From Tupaia tana (Eukaryota > Chordata > Mammalia > Scandentia > Tupaiidae), in contig JAKSZU010000008.1 of the NCBI GenBank assembly GCA_026018925.1, forward strand, positions 8,360,415 to 8,424,414: a stretch of DNA of 64,000 nt, written 5' to 3'. This document shows positions 1 to 9,652 of the stretch, piece after piece. Both the position numbers and the translations under genes were made by a program. Each line of letters starts with the position of its first letter. Position 1 is the first letter of the stretch. The notes beneath the pieces were generated by a model, which was given only the letters and a program-made list of their open reading frames with translations, had not been told where the DNA came from and did no database searches.

Positions 1-239
1 GCTTTTGACACGCTTCTTATCAATTTTATTTTACTAAGAAAAAAAGAACATTTGGGTTAAATGAAGCCTTGCGTGTGAGCAGTCTGGCTTGCTTTTGCAG
101 AATGACTGGAAGTTGCTGGCCAGCACAACTGTGGGTAAGGATGAGACCTGTTGGGACTCCCTTTCCTTGATGGTGAATGAGGGGCCTGGGGGCCCAGCCA
201 TTTCCACAGCCTCTAAGACTGTAATCTTTTATTTTCCTT

Positions 240-405
240 AGAATTATTTATCTAATTTATTATTATTGTTATTATTTTAATTTGACCAAAGAAAGAGAAT
301 GAGAGAGAAAGTGAGAAAGCAAGTTGCCAGGTCCAGGACTCGATCCGCAGTTGACAACGTATGAGTCCAGTGCCTTAACTATCACGTCACCTGCCAGCCC
401 CTGTG
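240..405 (-). mobile_element. tRNA-derived SINE, type B
   Basis: Reverse-oriented short SINE. An AT-rich tail complement and the TTTGACC motif lie at the left. A GA-rich stretch follows, then the complement of the B box (ggactcgatcc) and of the head (cacctgccagccc) at the right. Confidence 0.8.
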
Positions 406-412
406 CCTTTTG

Positions 413-527
413 GAGGCCAGTATGTAGCATAGTGGTTGAGGCACTGGACTCCCTATGGCCGACTGGTTCAAGTCTTAAACCCAGCAGCCCGAAAATCACA
501 GTAAATAAATAGATAAATAAATAAAAT
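413..527 (+). mobile_element. tRNA-derived SINE, type B (deleted)
   Basis: Forward short SINE head (ggccagtatgtagcatagtgg, B box ggttcaagtc) with the CT tract missing. It ends in an (AAAT)n-like tail. It abuts the reverse copy on its left. Confidence 0.7.
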
Positions 528-1174
528 GTTGTTAAAAAGTGTAAAAATTTGTGCTAGATTTTTCTGCTCCTAAAACCCGCATGGATGAGTCAGAGTTCTC
601 CAGAGAGACAGAACCAGCAGGAAGTGTACATACACAGACGCGTAAGAGACGATTTGCTAGGGGATTGGTTCATGCACCTATGGTGGTTACGTCCCAAGGC
701 AGGCTGTCTGCACGTTGGAGGCTCTGGGATGCTGGGGTGTTGAGGCTCAGGAAAACCGGGGCTGTAACCCTCAGTCTCAGCTCTGAGGCCCAAAGCCTGA
801 AACTGCCATGTGAGGAGAATGAGGGAAGGTGGTGTGATTCCTGGAAAGCCTGGAGTCCTGCTGTTCAAGGAGCTGGGTGTGTACCAGCTCTTGGAAGGAG
901 AGCCAGGCCTACTTTATCCAGGCCCCAGGCTGACTGGATGGTGCTACCCACTGAGTGGCTGCCCACTGGGGGCAGATTGTCCCCATTTAGTCCACCCAGA
1001 CTCACAGGCCAATCTCTGTGAAAACACCCTCCTAGACACCCTCAAAAGGATGGTTTACCAATTCTCTAGGTATTCCTTAATGCAGTCAAGTTGACGTCTG
1101 AAAGTAACCATTACACTGTATTTCTCTCTTCCTTAGTTTACTTATTCATAAACTTCAAATATAGCTTTCTGAGG
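528..1174. other. Unique sequence, no gene recognised
   Basis: About 650 bp without a recognisable young repeat. Overlapping frames of 92-156 codons exist here, but they resemble no family I know and have no supporting promoter or splice context. I treat them as chance frames. Confidence 0.5.
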
Positions 1175-1175
1175 G

Positions 1176-1445
1176 GACCAGCAGTTGGCGTAATGGCTAT
1201 ATTGCTGGGCTTGACCGCGGTTCGAGTCCCCGACCCGATGGCTTAAACTCCACCGGCCCATGTGCGTGTGTGCCCAAGATCCCGAGAGGAGAATGGAGGA
1301 GAAGGGATTGCGGTGTGGCCATCCCCTCTGGGGGGTGATTTCTCGCTTTCTATCTCTGTCTTTCTGGCGAGCGCATGTGCCCTATAGAAAAACCTCAAAA
1401 AAAAAAAAAAAAAAAAAAAGAAAAGAAAAAAAGAAAAGAAAAGAA
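1176..1445 (+). mobile_element. tRNA-derived SINE, type A1
   Basis: Full-length forward copy. The head is ggggaccagcagttggcg with a B box ggttcgagtcc, followed by the conserved body (cccaagatcccgagagg), the CT-rich stretch and an A-rich tail interrupted by G. It forms an inverted pair with the reverse copy about 50 bp downstream. Confidence 0.9.
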
Positions 1446-1493
1446 AGCAGTGTCCACTAAATATCCAGTCTGAACTTGTTTTCTCTCTTATTC

Positions 1494-1740
1494 TTTTTTT
1501 TTTTTTTTTCTACAGGGCTCGTGCGCTTGCCAGAAAGACAGAGAGAGACAGAAAGCGAGAAATCACCCCCCAAGGGGAATGGCCATGCCGCAATCCCTTC
1601 TTCTCCAATCTCCTCTCAGGATCTTGGGCTCGCACGCACATGTGCCTGGCATGAGTTTAAGTCATCGGGTCCGGGACTTGAACCGCGGTGGACTACATGG
1701 GAGTCCAGCGACATAGCCATTATGCCAACTGCTGGTCCTC
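1494..1740 (-). mobile_element. tRNA-derived SINE, type A1
   Basis: Full-length reverse copy: poly(T), ctacagggctcg, GA-rich segment, body complement, then the head complement ending ccaactgctggtcc. It lies head-out opposite the forward copy at 1176-1445. Confidence 0.9.
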
Positions 1741-2392
1741 TCTCTTATTCTTTAATGATAGGACATATCTCGAGATGCTTGGTAGTGGTTGTTGAATGCT
1801 TATATGAGGGAGATAAAAAATAATAGAGGATTGGAAAAAGAAAAAAAAAAAAAAAACAGCAGATTGGGAGCTTTGATGTTTGATGTCATGGCTGCCGGGG
1901 AATGAGTCAGCCACCTCTGACACCGATGAAGTACCCTTAGCTGAAATGCTTGGGACAAGATGTGTTTTGAATTTTGGATGTCTTAGAATTTTGGAATATT
2001 GGCATAAACATAGTGAAATGCCTTAGGGCCCAAGTCTAAGTCCCCGTCTGACCCCTGCTTTCAGAGTCACCCAGGGCGGCCATTCGAGAAGTGAGCAGGA
2101 TTCATTGCTCGGTTGACTCTCAGCCCTCTTCACGGTGCTGTTGCATTGGCTTGGTCTGCTGACTCGCTGGTTACCCTTCCGTCTGTTTTCTACATCGCAG
2201 ACGACTGCTGCTGTCCCTTCTTTTCTCCTTTCTGTAGACTTCTGCCTTCACAGAATCTGTTTATTTGATTATAATAGAAACTGCTTGGAGAGAGTTTGCC
2301 TCAACATTTTAGATCAACTGTCTTTGAATAATAACTGTCTTTCTTTCCTTTGATTTGACAAATTATATTTTATTTATTTTAAAGTTTATTTC
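1741..2392. other. Unique sequence, no gene recognised
   Basis: Single-copy-looking DNA with an A18 run near 1837. No coding family, RNA gene or young repeat is visible. Confidence 0.45.
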
Positions 2393-2559
2393 AAGGGCCA
2401 GCAGGTGGCGTGGTGGTTGAGGTGCTGGACTCCCACAAGGCCAGCTCCCGCTGGAGTCCTGGATCTGGCAGCTGGCTTTCTCACGTTTCCTCTCTCTCTC
2501 TCTCCATCTGTCTCTTTCTGGTGAGTGCATGTGCCCTATAGCAAATTAAAAAATAATAA
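2393..2559 (+). mobile_element. tRNA-derived SINE, type B
   Basis: Forward head agggccagcaggtggcgtgg, B box ctggagtcctgg (decayed), (TC)n tract, gtgccctatagcaaatt and an AT-rich tail. The next SINE starts directly after the tail. Confidence 0.85.
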
Positions 2560-2715
2560 GGGCCAGTAGGTGGAGTGGTGGTTAAGGACGCTGGACTCCC
2601 ACATGGCCAACTGCAGTTCAAGTCTAGGACCGGGTAGCTTGCTTTCTCACATCTCTCTCTCTCTCTCTCTCATTCTGTTCCTCTGTGGTCAAATTAAATA
2701 AATGAATAAATCAAG
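2560..2715 (+). mobile_element. tRNA-derived SINE, type B
   Basis: Forward copy immediately downstream of another type B copy. It has head gggccagtaggtgg, B box gttcaagtct, a (TC)n tract and tail ggtcaaattaaataaatg. The head-to-tail pair suggests insertion into the A-rich tail of the first copy. Confidence 0.85.
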
Positions 2716-2764
2716 TTATATAGAATAATTCTTTAAAATAATAATAGAGTAAATTTAAAAATAA

Positions 2765-2945
2765 AGTTTACGAGAGAGAGGCAGTGTCTCTTCATGTTGT
2801 CCTCTACCCCAAACTTCCTAGCCAGTCAAGACCATGAGTACGTGCTGTGTGTTTCAGGTCATCTGGGGATCTGAACCCTGGTCTTCTTCGTGGCTCCAGC
2901 ATTGCAGAGCAGCCATCTGCTGTCTGTACCACTGCTGTGGGGTCG
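2765..2945 (-). mobile_element. Old tRNA-like SINE, type C
   Basis: Diverged reverse element with a GA-rich left end (cgagagagaggcag) and a B-box-like complement (ggatctgaaccctgg). It resembles the stretches near 8804, 33877, 38590 and 46785. Family assignment is tentative. Confidence 0.4.
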
Positions 2946-3290
2946 TGTTCATTTCAATAACACAGATCCAAGGGGAAGAAAGAGACACTGATTTAGAGAA
3001 GAGCTAAGAAGGCAGATCCAATGTCTCTATTATGTTAATCAATACATTTCCGTTCCAACAGAATTTACTGGCTTGCTTAAGTTCTAAAGGAAGGGTGGTT
3101 GTTGTAAATGGATTCAAAAGTCATTACAACAGAAAACAATTCCATATCGAAATGTTTTTAGGCAATTGTCTACTAGAATAAAACAGCAGAAATCCTGTAA
3201 AGGCTAAAGTCTACTAGGTGGTTGACTTGTGTTTTCAATAGTCCCTACTTCTAAAAGTGATGGTGAGATGATAATAAAAATAGTATCGAA
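2946..3290. other. Unique AT-rich sequence
   Basis: No gene, RNA or clear repeat seen. Confidence 0.4.
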
Positions 3291-3540
3291 GGGGCCAGCA
3301 GGTGGTGTGGGAGTTAAGAGGCTGGGTGCCACGTGGCCAACTGTGCCGTTCCAGTCCTGGACCTGGCAGCTTGAAAACATGCCAGGTACGTGTGCAAACA
3401 TGCCCAAAATCTGAGAGGCCAATGGAAGAAGAAGGGATTGCAGTGCGGCCATCCCCCCAAGAAGTGGTTTCTCACTTTCTCTCTCTCTCTGTACCTTTCT
3501 GGTGAGCACCTGCACCCTATACCAAGAACAAAACAAGACC
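3291..3540 (+). mobile_element. tRNA-derived SINE, type A2
   Basis: Older forward copy with head ggggccagcaggtggtgtgg, a body with ctgagaggccaatggaag, a (CT)n stretch and ccctataccaagaac. It is more diverged than the A1 copies. Confidence 0.85.
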
Positions 3541-3570
3541 ACACGATTGAAAAGTATTTAAAACACATTA

Positions 3571-3730
3571 TACTGGCTAGCAGGTGGCATGGCAGTTAAG
3601 GCACTGGACTCCTACATTGCTGATCATGGTTTGAGTCCTGGACCTGGCTGCTTGCTTTTCACCCTCTTTTTCTCTCTGTCTTTCTCTGATGAGCACATGC
3701 GCCCTAAAGAAAATATAATAACTAAATATT
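3571..3730 (+). mobile_element. tRNA-derived SINE, type B
   Basis: Forward copy with head ggctagcaggtggcatgg, B box ggtttgagtcc, a CT tract and tail gcgccctaaagaaaa followed by AT-rich sequence. Confidence 0.8.
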
Positions 3731-3780
3731 AAATTAATCATTCAAAAAATTCCACATTATAAAGATAAGATCACTTCATA

Positions 3781-4039
3781 GTATTTATTTATTTATTTAT
3801 TTATTTTTGAGAGATTTTTGCTATAGGGCATATGGACTTTCCTGAGAGACAAAAGAGATAGCAAATGTGAAATTGCCCCTCAGGGGAATGGCCATGCTGC
3901 AATCCTTTCTCCTCTCAGGATTTTGGGCATGCACACACACATGCCTGGGGTGAGTTTCAAGCCACTGGGTCTGGGCCTTAAACTGTGGTCAGCCATGTGG
4001 CAGTCCAGCAATTTAACCATTACATCATCTGCTGGTCCC
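3781..4039 (-). mobile_element. tRNA-derived SINE, type A, with (TTTA)n tail
   Basis: Reverse copy whose A-tail has become a (TTTA)n microsatellite at the left edge. The head complement ends catctgctggtccc. It is the first of three reverse copies stacked at one site, with gatcacttcatagt just left of it. Confidence 0.85.
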
Positions 4040-4277
4040 TATATATTTTTTTAGAGATTTTTGCTACAGGGCACATGCATTCACCAGAGAGATAGAAAGC
4101 AAAAAATCATCCCCTGGGGGATGAACATGGCTCAGTCCCTTCTCCTCTACTCTCCCACTGGGATTCTGGGCATGCATATACATGTACCTGGCATGCGTTT
4201 CAAGCCACTGGGTCTGGAACTCGAACTGTAGTCTCCCATGTGGGAGTCTAGCGTCCCATTACGTTACCTGCTGGGCC
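4040..4277 (-). mobile_element. tRNA-derived SINE, type A
   Basis: Second stacked reverse copy: tttttgctacagggcac, GA-rich segment, body complement, and head complement ending acctgctgggccc. It directly follows the copy at 3781-4039. Confidence 0.85.
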
Positions 4278-4294
4278 CAATCACTTTATAGTCT

Positions 4295-4295
<1 letters not shown>

Positions 4296-4325
<30 letters not shown>

Positions 4326-4574
4326 GAGAGGTTTTTGCTATAAGGCGCATGCACTCGCCAGAAAGACACAGAGAGACAGAGAGACAGAAAGCAAGAAATC
4401 ACCCCCCAGGGGAGACGGCCACGCCACAATCCCTTCTCCTCCATTCTCCTCTCGGGGTCTTGGACATGCACGCACACGCGCCCGACGTGAGTTTAAGCCA
4501 CTGGGCCCGGGACTCAAACTGCGGTCAACTACATGAGTCCAGCGACATAGCCATTATGCTAACTGCTGGTCCTG
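4296..4574 (-). mobile_element. tRNA-derived SINE, type A1
   Basis: Third and youngest-looking reverse copy in the stack, with a T27 run. It is flanked by atcactttatagtctt on both sides (about 4280 and 4577), read as its target-site duplication. Confidence 0.9.
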
Positions 4575-4593
4575 ATCACTTTATAGTCTTAGC

Positions 4594-4972
4594 CATAATA
4601 ACATGAGATAATTTCAAAGAATAAAGGGAAAAATGGAACGAGTTTATTTTAGAGCAAAAAATAATTATGCTTCTTGAGAATGCAAACTGAAATCTATAAC
4701 GTTTGTGTATTCCTTGACACTTGAAACTTCCATTTACTTTTTGTCACTAAAAAGTTATTCAATTTATGAAAATTTTATTCTTTTTATTTCCTCTTGAAGT
4801 TTAAAAATCATTTGAGACTCTGAGGAAACTAAAGAAGTTACCTCCACAAATACTGGGCGCTGTAGTCAGTAATGTTCACATGATGTGTTGGAACTGAAGT
4901 TGCTGCCTCTGCATTTATACATATACTGGGTAATTTAAGTTACTAAATGAAAGCATATAAGAAAAAGAAAGA
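4594..4972. other. Unique AT-rich sequence
   Basis: No gene or recognisable repeat seen. Confidence 0.4.
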
Positions 4973-5264
4973 GGGACCAACAGTTAGCGTAATGGCTATG
5001 TCGCTGGACTCCCACGTAGTCGACCACGGTTCGAGTCCCGGACCCGGCGGCTTAAACTCACGCTGGGCGCGTGTGCGTGCGTGCCCAAGATCCCGAGAGG
5101 AGAATGGAGGAGAAGGGATTGCGGCGTGGCCATCCCCCCTGGGGGGTGATTTCTCGCTTTCTATCTCTCTGTCTCTCTCTGTCTGTCTGGCGAGCACACG
5201 TGCCCTATAGCAAAAACCTCTCCAAAAAAAGAAAAAAAAAAAAAGAAAAAGAAAAAGAAAGAAG
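4973..5264 (+). mobile_element. tRNA-derived SINE, type A1
   Basis: Near-intact forward copy: gggaccaacagttagcg, B box ggttcgagtcc, CpG-rich body (cgcgtgtgcgtgcgtg), CT stretch, and tatagcaaaaacctctcc followed by an A-rich tail with GAAA repeats. Retained CpGs suggest recent insertion. Confidence 0.92.
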
Positions 5265-5558
5265 GACGTGACTCAGGAAGCAGAAGTGTTACAGTTATCG
5301 AGTGCACTAGGCAGATTCGTGTCCCTCCTCAGTGGAAGTGCTGGTTCACCAGGCTGAAGTCTGTCATGGTTTTCTTGGTTGAACAGCATCCTTAGCGGGC
5401 CTATACCTGCGAACACGGATGGGCAATGCTCTCTGCTGGGCTCTTACTGTGACCAGCACTATTAGTATTCATTACAGCAACTGTCTTCACAAACTCTGTA
5501 ATTTGCATTTACTATGGCAATATACTCTGCTAGGAGCTTTCTGTGAAGAAATCTATCT
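5265..5558. other. Unique sequence
   Basis: No gene seen. It lacks young repeats. Confidence 0.4.
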
Positions 5559-5836
5559 CAGACCCAACAGATGGCATGGTGATTAAGGCGCTGGACTCCC
5601 ACATGGCTGACATGGTTCGAGTCTCAGATCCGGCAGCTTGAAACTCACACTGGTCATGCGTGTGTGCATGTCTAAAATCGCAGGAGGAGAATGGAGAAGG
5701 GATTGTGGCATAGCCATGTGCCCTGGGGGTGTGATTTCTCCCTTTCTCTCTTTCTGTTTCTCTCAGTCTCTCTCTGGTGAGTGTCCACACCCTATGGCAA
5801 AAACCTACCAAAAAAAAGAAAAAGGAAAAAAAAAAT
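5559..5836 (+). mobile_element. tRNA-derived SINE, type A2
   Basis: Forward copy (cagacccaacagatggcatgg). It is flanked by aaatctat on the left (near 5549) and right (near 5835), consistent with a short target duplication. Confidence 0.85.
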
Positions 5837-6027
5837 CTATGGAGTTGACCCCAAGTATTCACTGCCTCTGGGAATTCACTCCCTTGCTAAAATTTGTTTA
5901 TAACCCCAAGATCAATATTTTTGGTGCTTTCATGGTCTTTGCAGACATATGCTAAGGAGAGAAAAATTTGAGTTGCTCAACAGATGTGAGAATGGACAGG
6001 GCAGCACTCTGCTTCCTGTTTCAGCTC

Positions 6028-6267
6028 TTTTTTTTTGTTTTTCCCCGAGAAATTTTTTTGCTATACGGTGTATGTGCTCACTGAAAATACAGAGAGACAG
6101 AAAGACAGAAAGTGAGAAATTACCCCTCTGGGGGAATGGCCACACATCAGTCCCTTCTCCATTCTCCTCTTGAGATTGTGCCTGGCCATGAGTTTCAAGC
6201 TGCCTAGTCTGGACTCAAATCACAGTGAGCCACTTGAGAGTCCAGAGCCTTTATCTGCTAGTTCCCC
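6028..6267 (-). mobile_element. tRNA-derived SINE, type A
   Basis: Reverse copy with its body shortened before the head. It is flanked by tttcagctctt at about 6020 and 6270, a clear target-site duplication. Confidence 0.85.
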
Positions 6268-6539
6268 ATTTCAGCTCTTACACCGAAAACAAACATCCTT
6301 CTTGGGGTTCATTTAGTGTCATAGTTTTTGTAAATGTTGCCCCTTTTGTTGGTGATTTTGCCGTTTAATAGCCCCTGGGTGTACTGCTGAAGTGCTGTCT
6401 GGTGTTGGTGAGCACAAGACCACGATTTGCCTACGGGTTAAACACGTGTGCTAGATAGACTTCCTTTAGGTATGGGCTACGGGGCTGACGGCTGGCTGAC
6501 GGCTGGCAGTGAGCTCAGGGGTAATGAGTCAACCACATG
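6268..6539. other. Unique sequence with a short tandem duplication
   Basis: Contains ggctgacggct repeated in tandem near 6484-6507. No gene seen. Confidence 0.4.
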
Positions 6540-6899
6540 AAGGGTCTTCAAAACGGTAATGGAAAATGCATATCGTGCAAGGATTTCAATTCTTTTTGCA
6601 CCAAAATAAACTCATACTTTAATTTCATTTCCTACAAATGTTAAAAGAAATATTTTTTGATCTAGGACACGTACACCAGAAATATAAGGAAAGTGAGAAG
6701 TGACCCTCCAGGGGGGACAGTCATGTTGCAATCCCCTCTCCTCCACTTTCCTCTCAGGATTTTGGGCACGCAAGTACAGGAGTTGGTGTGTTTAAGCCTC
6801 CGGTGTGGGACTCGAACTGTGCCGTTGACCATGTGGGATCCAAGCCACTTAACCTCCATGCTATCTGCTGGCCCTCCACAAACTTTTGAAGTCCCCTTA
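6540..6899. mobile_element. Mariner-like MITE interrupted by a SINE
   Basis: The left inverted repeat (agggtcttcaaaa) and right inverted repeat (acttttgaagtccccttat) are complementary. Internal text has ttgcaccaaaataaactcat, shared with the copies at 16939, 18093, 38052, 47060 and 53811. The element without its SINE is about 130-140 bp. It has no transposase, so it would be non-autonomous. Confidence 0.75.
6655..6877 (-). mobile_element. tRNA-derived SINE, type A2, inside a MITE
   Basis: Reverse copy with GA segment, tgaccctccaggggggac, body complement, and head complement ending atctgctggccct. It splits the mariner-like MITE near its right inverted repeat. Confidence 0.8.
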
Positions 6900-7059
6900 T
6901 ATACGTGAATAAGGAGACTTTAAACAGAAATATTTATCACACATGGCTCTGAACTGACCAGCTGCCGAAAGTGGTGTGACTGGAGGCTCACAGGACCCCA
7001 CTCTCTACTCCCCTCAGTTCCATGTGACTATTGAACACCATGGCTGTGGATAATGAGAA

Positions 7060-7101
<42 letters not shown>

Positions 7102-8095
7102 AAAATAATCAAGAAGATAAAATATAAGAATAAGTAGAGGCAACACAAGTGGAAGCATTTGGGTGACAACTGGAGAGCATTGAGAGACCGACTACAGGGA
7201 TGAGGCCACGGGACGGAGCGGGAGCTGGCCTGTCACACTAACTCTCAGCACTTCGCGGGCAGTGACACTTATAGCTTTCTGTTTATTTTTCAGTACAAAC
7301 AAAGCTGTATTCAAAATATGGATAAACATATTCCCGTTGGTTTTATACAGGGCTGTTCCTCACACTGTAAGTGCCTCCTTTCCCTCAGGTGGCCAAGAGC
7401 GGGCTCTTTGATCTCTGCCTGCCATCCAGGTGGGACTCACCGTCATGCTCCCTGAGGTGACAGGTGGCCTGTGCACACGCTGCATCTAATCTGTGTCCCT
7501 GCCAAGTCTCACATCCTGCTTTTCCTCTTTAGCCTGGACCCAGGTTTCAAGAGAAGGCTTCAAAACCAGAGTGCGTAATTCCCAGCGAAATGAAAATGGC
7601 TGCTCTTGGAGGAGGCGCATTAATTCAACTCTACCATTTAACATGCTGTCAAATGCTTGAAGGAACTTCAGACATTTTGGCAGAATTTCAGGCAAGGACT
7701 GGTTTTCCCTTGGTGGCTTTCCACTTCCCTTCTCATGTCTGAGACCACAGAAGACAGTCCGTGGCCTAGATGGGGTGATTCATGGAGTCCATTGATTCCG
7801 TTTCAGGTCTGGATCAGGGGCCCACAGGCTTGGGCATGGGGGAGGCTCTAATTTTTTTCCATTCCTCCTCCCGCCTCTTCTCTGTCCCCCACCATGCCTC
7901 TTTCAACTTCCATATCCCGGGCTCTTAATGTTACTTCTCTAGAAACACGCCCTAACTCCCTTGGGCTCTCTCCTTTTCTCCCCCTTTCTTGCCCCCTGGA
8001 ATGGGCTGATTCATATACAGCACCTTTGCTCTGGAAAGATTAACCCCAGGTTTTCTCTGTGCCCCTATTTTTTCTACACAAACTCTATTTTATTT
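6900..8095. other. SINE-free unique sequence
   Basis: About 1.2 kb with no SINE. It includes a (GT)18 tract and a segment near 7490-7700 with splice-like tttcctctttag, but no frame of more than 70 codons. I found no supportable exon. Confidence 0.4.
7061..7096. repeat. (TG)18 microsatellite
   Basis: Uninterrupted TG dinucleotide run of 36 bp. Confidence 0.95.
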
Positions 8096-8323
8096 TGTTT
8101 AATTTTTTTCTTTTTTAAGGTGTGCTCAGTGGAGAGAGTCAGAGAAAGGGGAAGTGAGAGAACACTCCCAGGGGAGATGGCCACACTGCAGTCCCTTCTC
8201 CTCCATTTGGGATTTCGAGTATACACACGTAAGTGCCGGAGTGTTCCAGGCCACCTGGACTCCAACGGCAGTCGGCCACGTGGGAGTCCAGTGCCTTAGA
8301 CATTATGCTACTTGCTGACTCTT
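8096..8323 (-). mobile_element. tRNA-derived SINE, type A2
   Basis: Diverged reverse copy: tttttaaggtgtgctcagtgg, a GA-rich segment, cactcccaggggagatggcc, and head complement ending ctacttgctgactct. Confidence 0.75.
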
Positions 8324-8396
8324 GGTCAACTTTCAAAGTCTTATTTTTAGCTGTATTCATCTCCTGTTTAGAATCACCTGGTCTTAGGTCTTTCTC

Positions 8397-8797
8397 TGTC
8401 CCGACGAGGGGGAGGGGGGGGGGGGGGAGTTGAACAGGTTCCCTGGGGGAGGGAGTGAGAGATGGGACAAACACACGCACACACAATACGAGGTGCTGAT
8501 CAAGTCTTCTTCTTCTTCTTCCATTATTGGGGAAAAATGGCGAGTTATATACAGCTGGTGGGCACCAATTGGTTGCCCGAAATGCAAATGAGATAGAACA
8601 GCATGAACCAATCATTGATGTGGGTGGATCTCTCCCGTTGCCTAGAAACCCAACCACTTCCGGGGAGAACGGTTGGTCACATGATTTCTTAGAAACATTT
8701 GCTCAGTGAGGAAGTGAAACCTAATGGTTTCCAAGATGGTGGATAGCTCAAGATGACGGATAGCTCAAGATGGCTTCTGTATGCAGTGCCCTCCACA
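8397..8797 (-). mobile_element. Solo LTR of an endogenous retrovirus (class II-like)
   Basis: A 401-bp element with TG...CA ends (tgtcccgacg to ccctccaca) and a perfect 6-bp duplication, tttctc, at 8391-8396 and 8798-8803. On the minus strand it has a TATATAA box (8545-8551), nearby CCAAT motifs (for example 8568-8572), an AATAAT poly(A)-like signal, and a U5-like pyrimidine-rich end that appears as a long G run at 8407-8427 on the plus strand. A 17-bp tandem duplication lies at 8736-8769. No internal viral genes, primer-binding site or polypurine tract flank it, so it is a recombined solo LTR. A 6-bp duplication is typical of class II (ERVK-like) insertions; the class is inference. Confidence 0.85.
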
Positions 8798-8803
8798 TTT
8801 CTC

Positions 8804-9048
8804 AATTAAAAAAAAAATCTTGATAGTGAGACAGACAGAAAGAGAGAAAGGTATGTGTCCTCGACAGTCTCATGTCATGATCCCTCTGATCCCCCAGCCC
8901 TTCCAGCCAGCCAGGATAACAGGCATGGCCACACCAGTGTGTGCAGGTCAACTGGGAAATGAACCTGCAATGTTCTATGTGGAACTAGCACCATGTGGGC
9001 AGTGTGCACCGCCCTGCCGCTGAGCCAGAGCATCCGTCCTGCCACACC
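8804..9048 (-). mobile_element. Old tRNA-like SINE, type C
   Basis: Reverse element beginning with an A-rich stretch then GACAGA repeats, with a B-box-like complement (gggaaatgaacctgc) and head-like end (gccgctgagcc). The solo LTR inserted at its left edge. Tentative. Confidence 0.4.
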
Positions 9049-9291
9049 CACAGGTGTTTAAAGAGAATTTAGAACAGCTTCGCTAGGCCTGGTAACTGCT
9101 AAACGCCCTTGGCCACCATAGGCATGACTGAGACGATAGGCTGGTGGCCTCGGCCATGCGCCATCCACACAGCTGTGTGTTCTCTTGGTGGTTGGCTCCC
9201 ATTGGGTGATTTCAGCATTGTAGTTACAGATTGGTTCGGTTACCCTAAAGAGCACCAAAATCAATAAAATACTGTTTAGAGAAAAAAAAGC
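9049..9291 (+). other. Retrocopy-like block of unknown origin
   Basis: About 240 bp ending in caataaaatactgtttagag followed by A8, so it has a canonical AATAAA (9263-9268) about 15 bases before an A-tail. This looks like the 3' end of a reverse-transcribed mRNA. I do not recognise the parent. No convincing frame or duplication was found. Confidence 0.35.
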
Positions 9292-9293
9292 AG

Positions 9294-9510
9294 GGGGTCA
9301 GCCTGTGACCTGGTGATGGAGGTGGCTAGATCCCACATGGCCAGCTGTGGGACTTGAGAACATGCCAGGCACGTGTGTGCTCAAACTCCCGAAAGGAGGG
9401 GAGATGGAGAAGAGATTGTGGTGTGACCGTTTCCCCAGGGGAGGGGCGTTCTCATTCTTTGTTACTCTTTCTTCGCTAAACACATGCTCCCTCTGCAAAT
9501 TAAAAGAAAG
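9294..9510 (+). mobile_element. tRNA-derived SINE, type A2
   Basis: Old forward copy: gggtcagcctgtgacctgg, a shortened body (ctcccgaaaggagggg) and tail ctgcaaattaaaag followed by (GA)n. Confidence 0.75.
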
Positions 9511-9652
9511 AGAGAGAGAGACGGAGATTCATAAAGGTATAAGGACTGAAAGCACTGAGTCCCATCATCACATTTTATAAATAAGTTATTTATAACAGGT
9601 TTTACTAGACTAGGACCATAACTCGTGCTTCTAGGCTCCTACCTAGCTCAGT

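Noticed and set aside
3781-4574. Regularly spaced repeats that could resemble a CRISPR-like or tandem array.
   Set aside because: The units are about 250-bp SINEs with A-tails and target duplications in a mammalian genome.
5071-5271. Many small frames on both strands share similar peptides (for example MCVRAQDPERRMEEKG).
   Set aside because: They are all translations of the type A SINE body in its different copies, not a gene family.
7490-7700. Pyrimidine tract plus AG followed by a short frame, resembling a splice acceptor and exon.
   Set aside because: No matching donor with a kept frame and no recognisable protein. Such motifs are frequent by chance.
8397-8797. Possibility of a full provirus near the LTR.
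   Set aside because: Unrelated SINEs and unique DNA lie directly outside both 6-bp duplications. There is no second LTR or internal viral sequence in the window.
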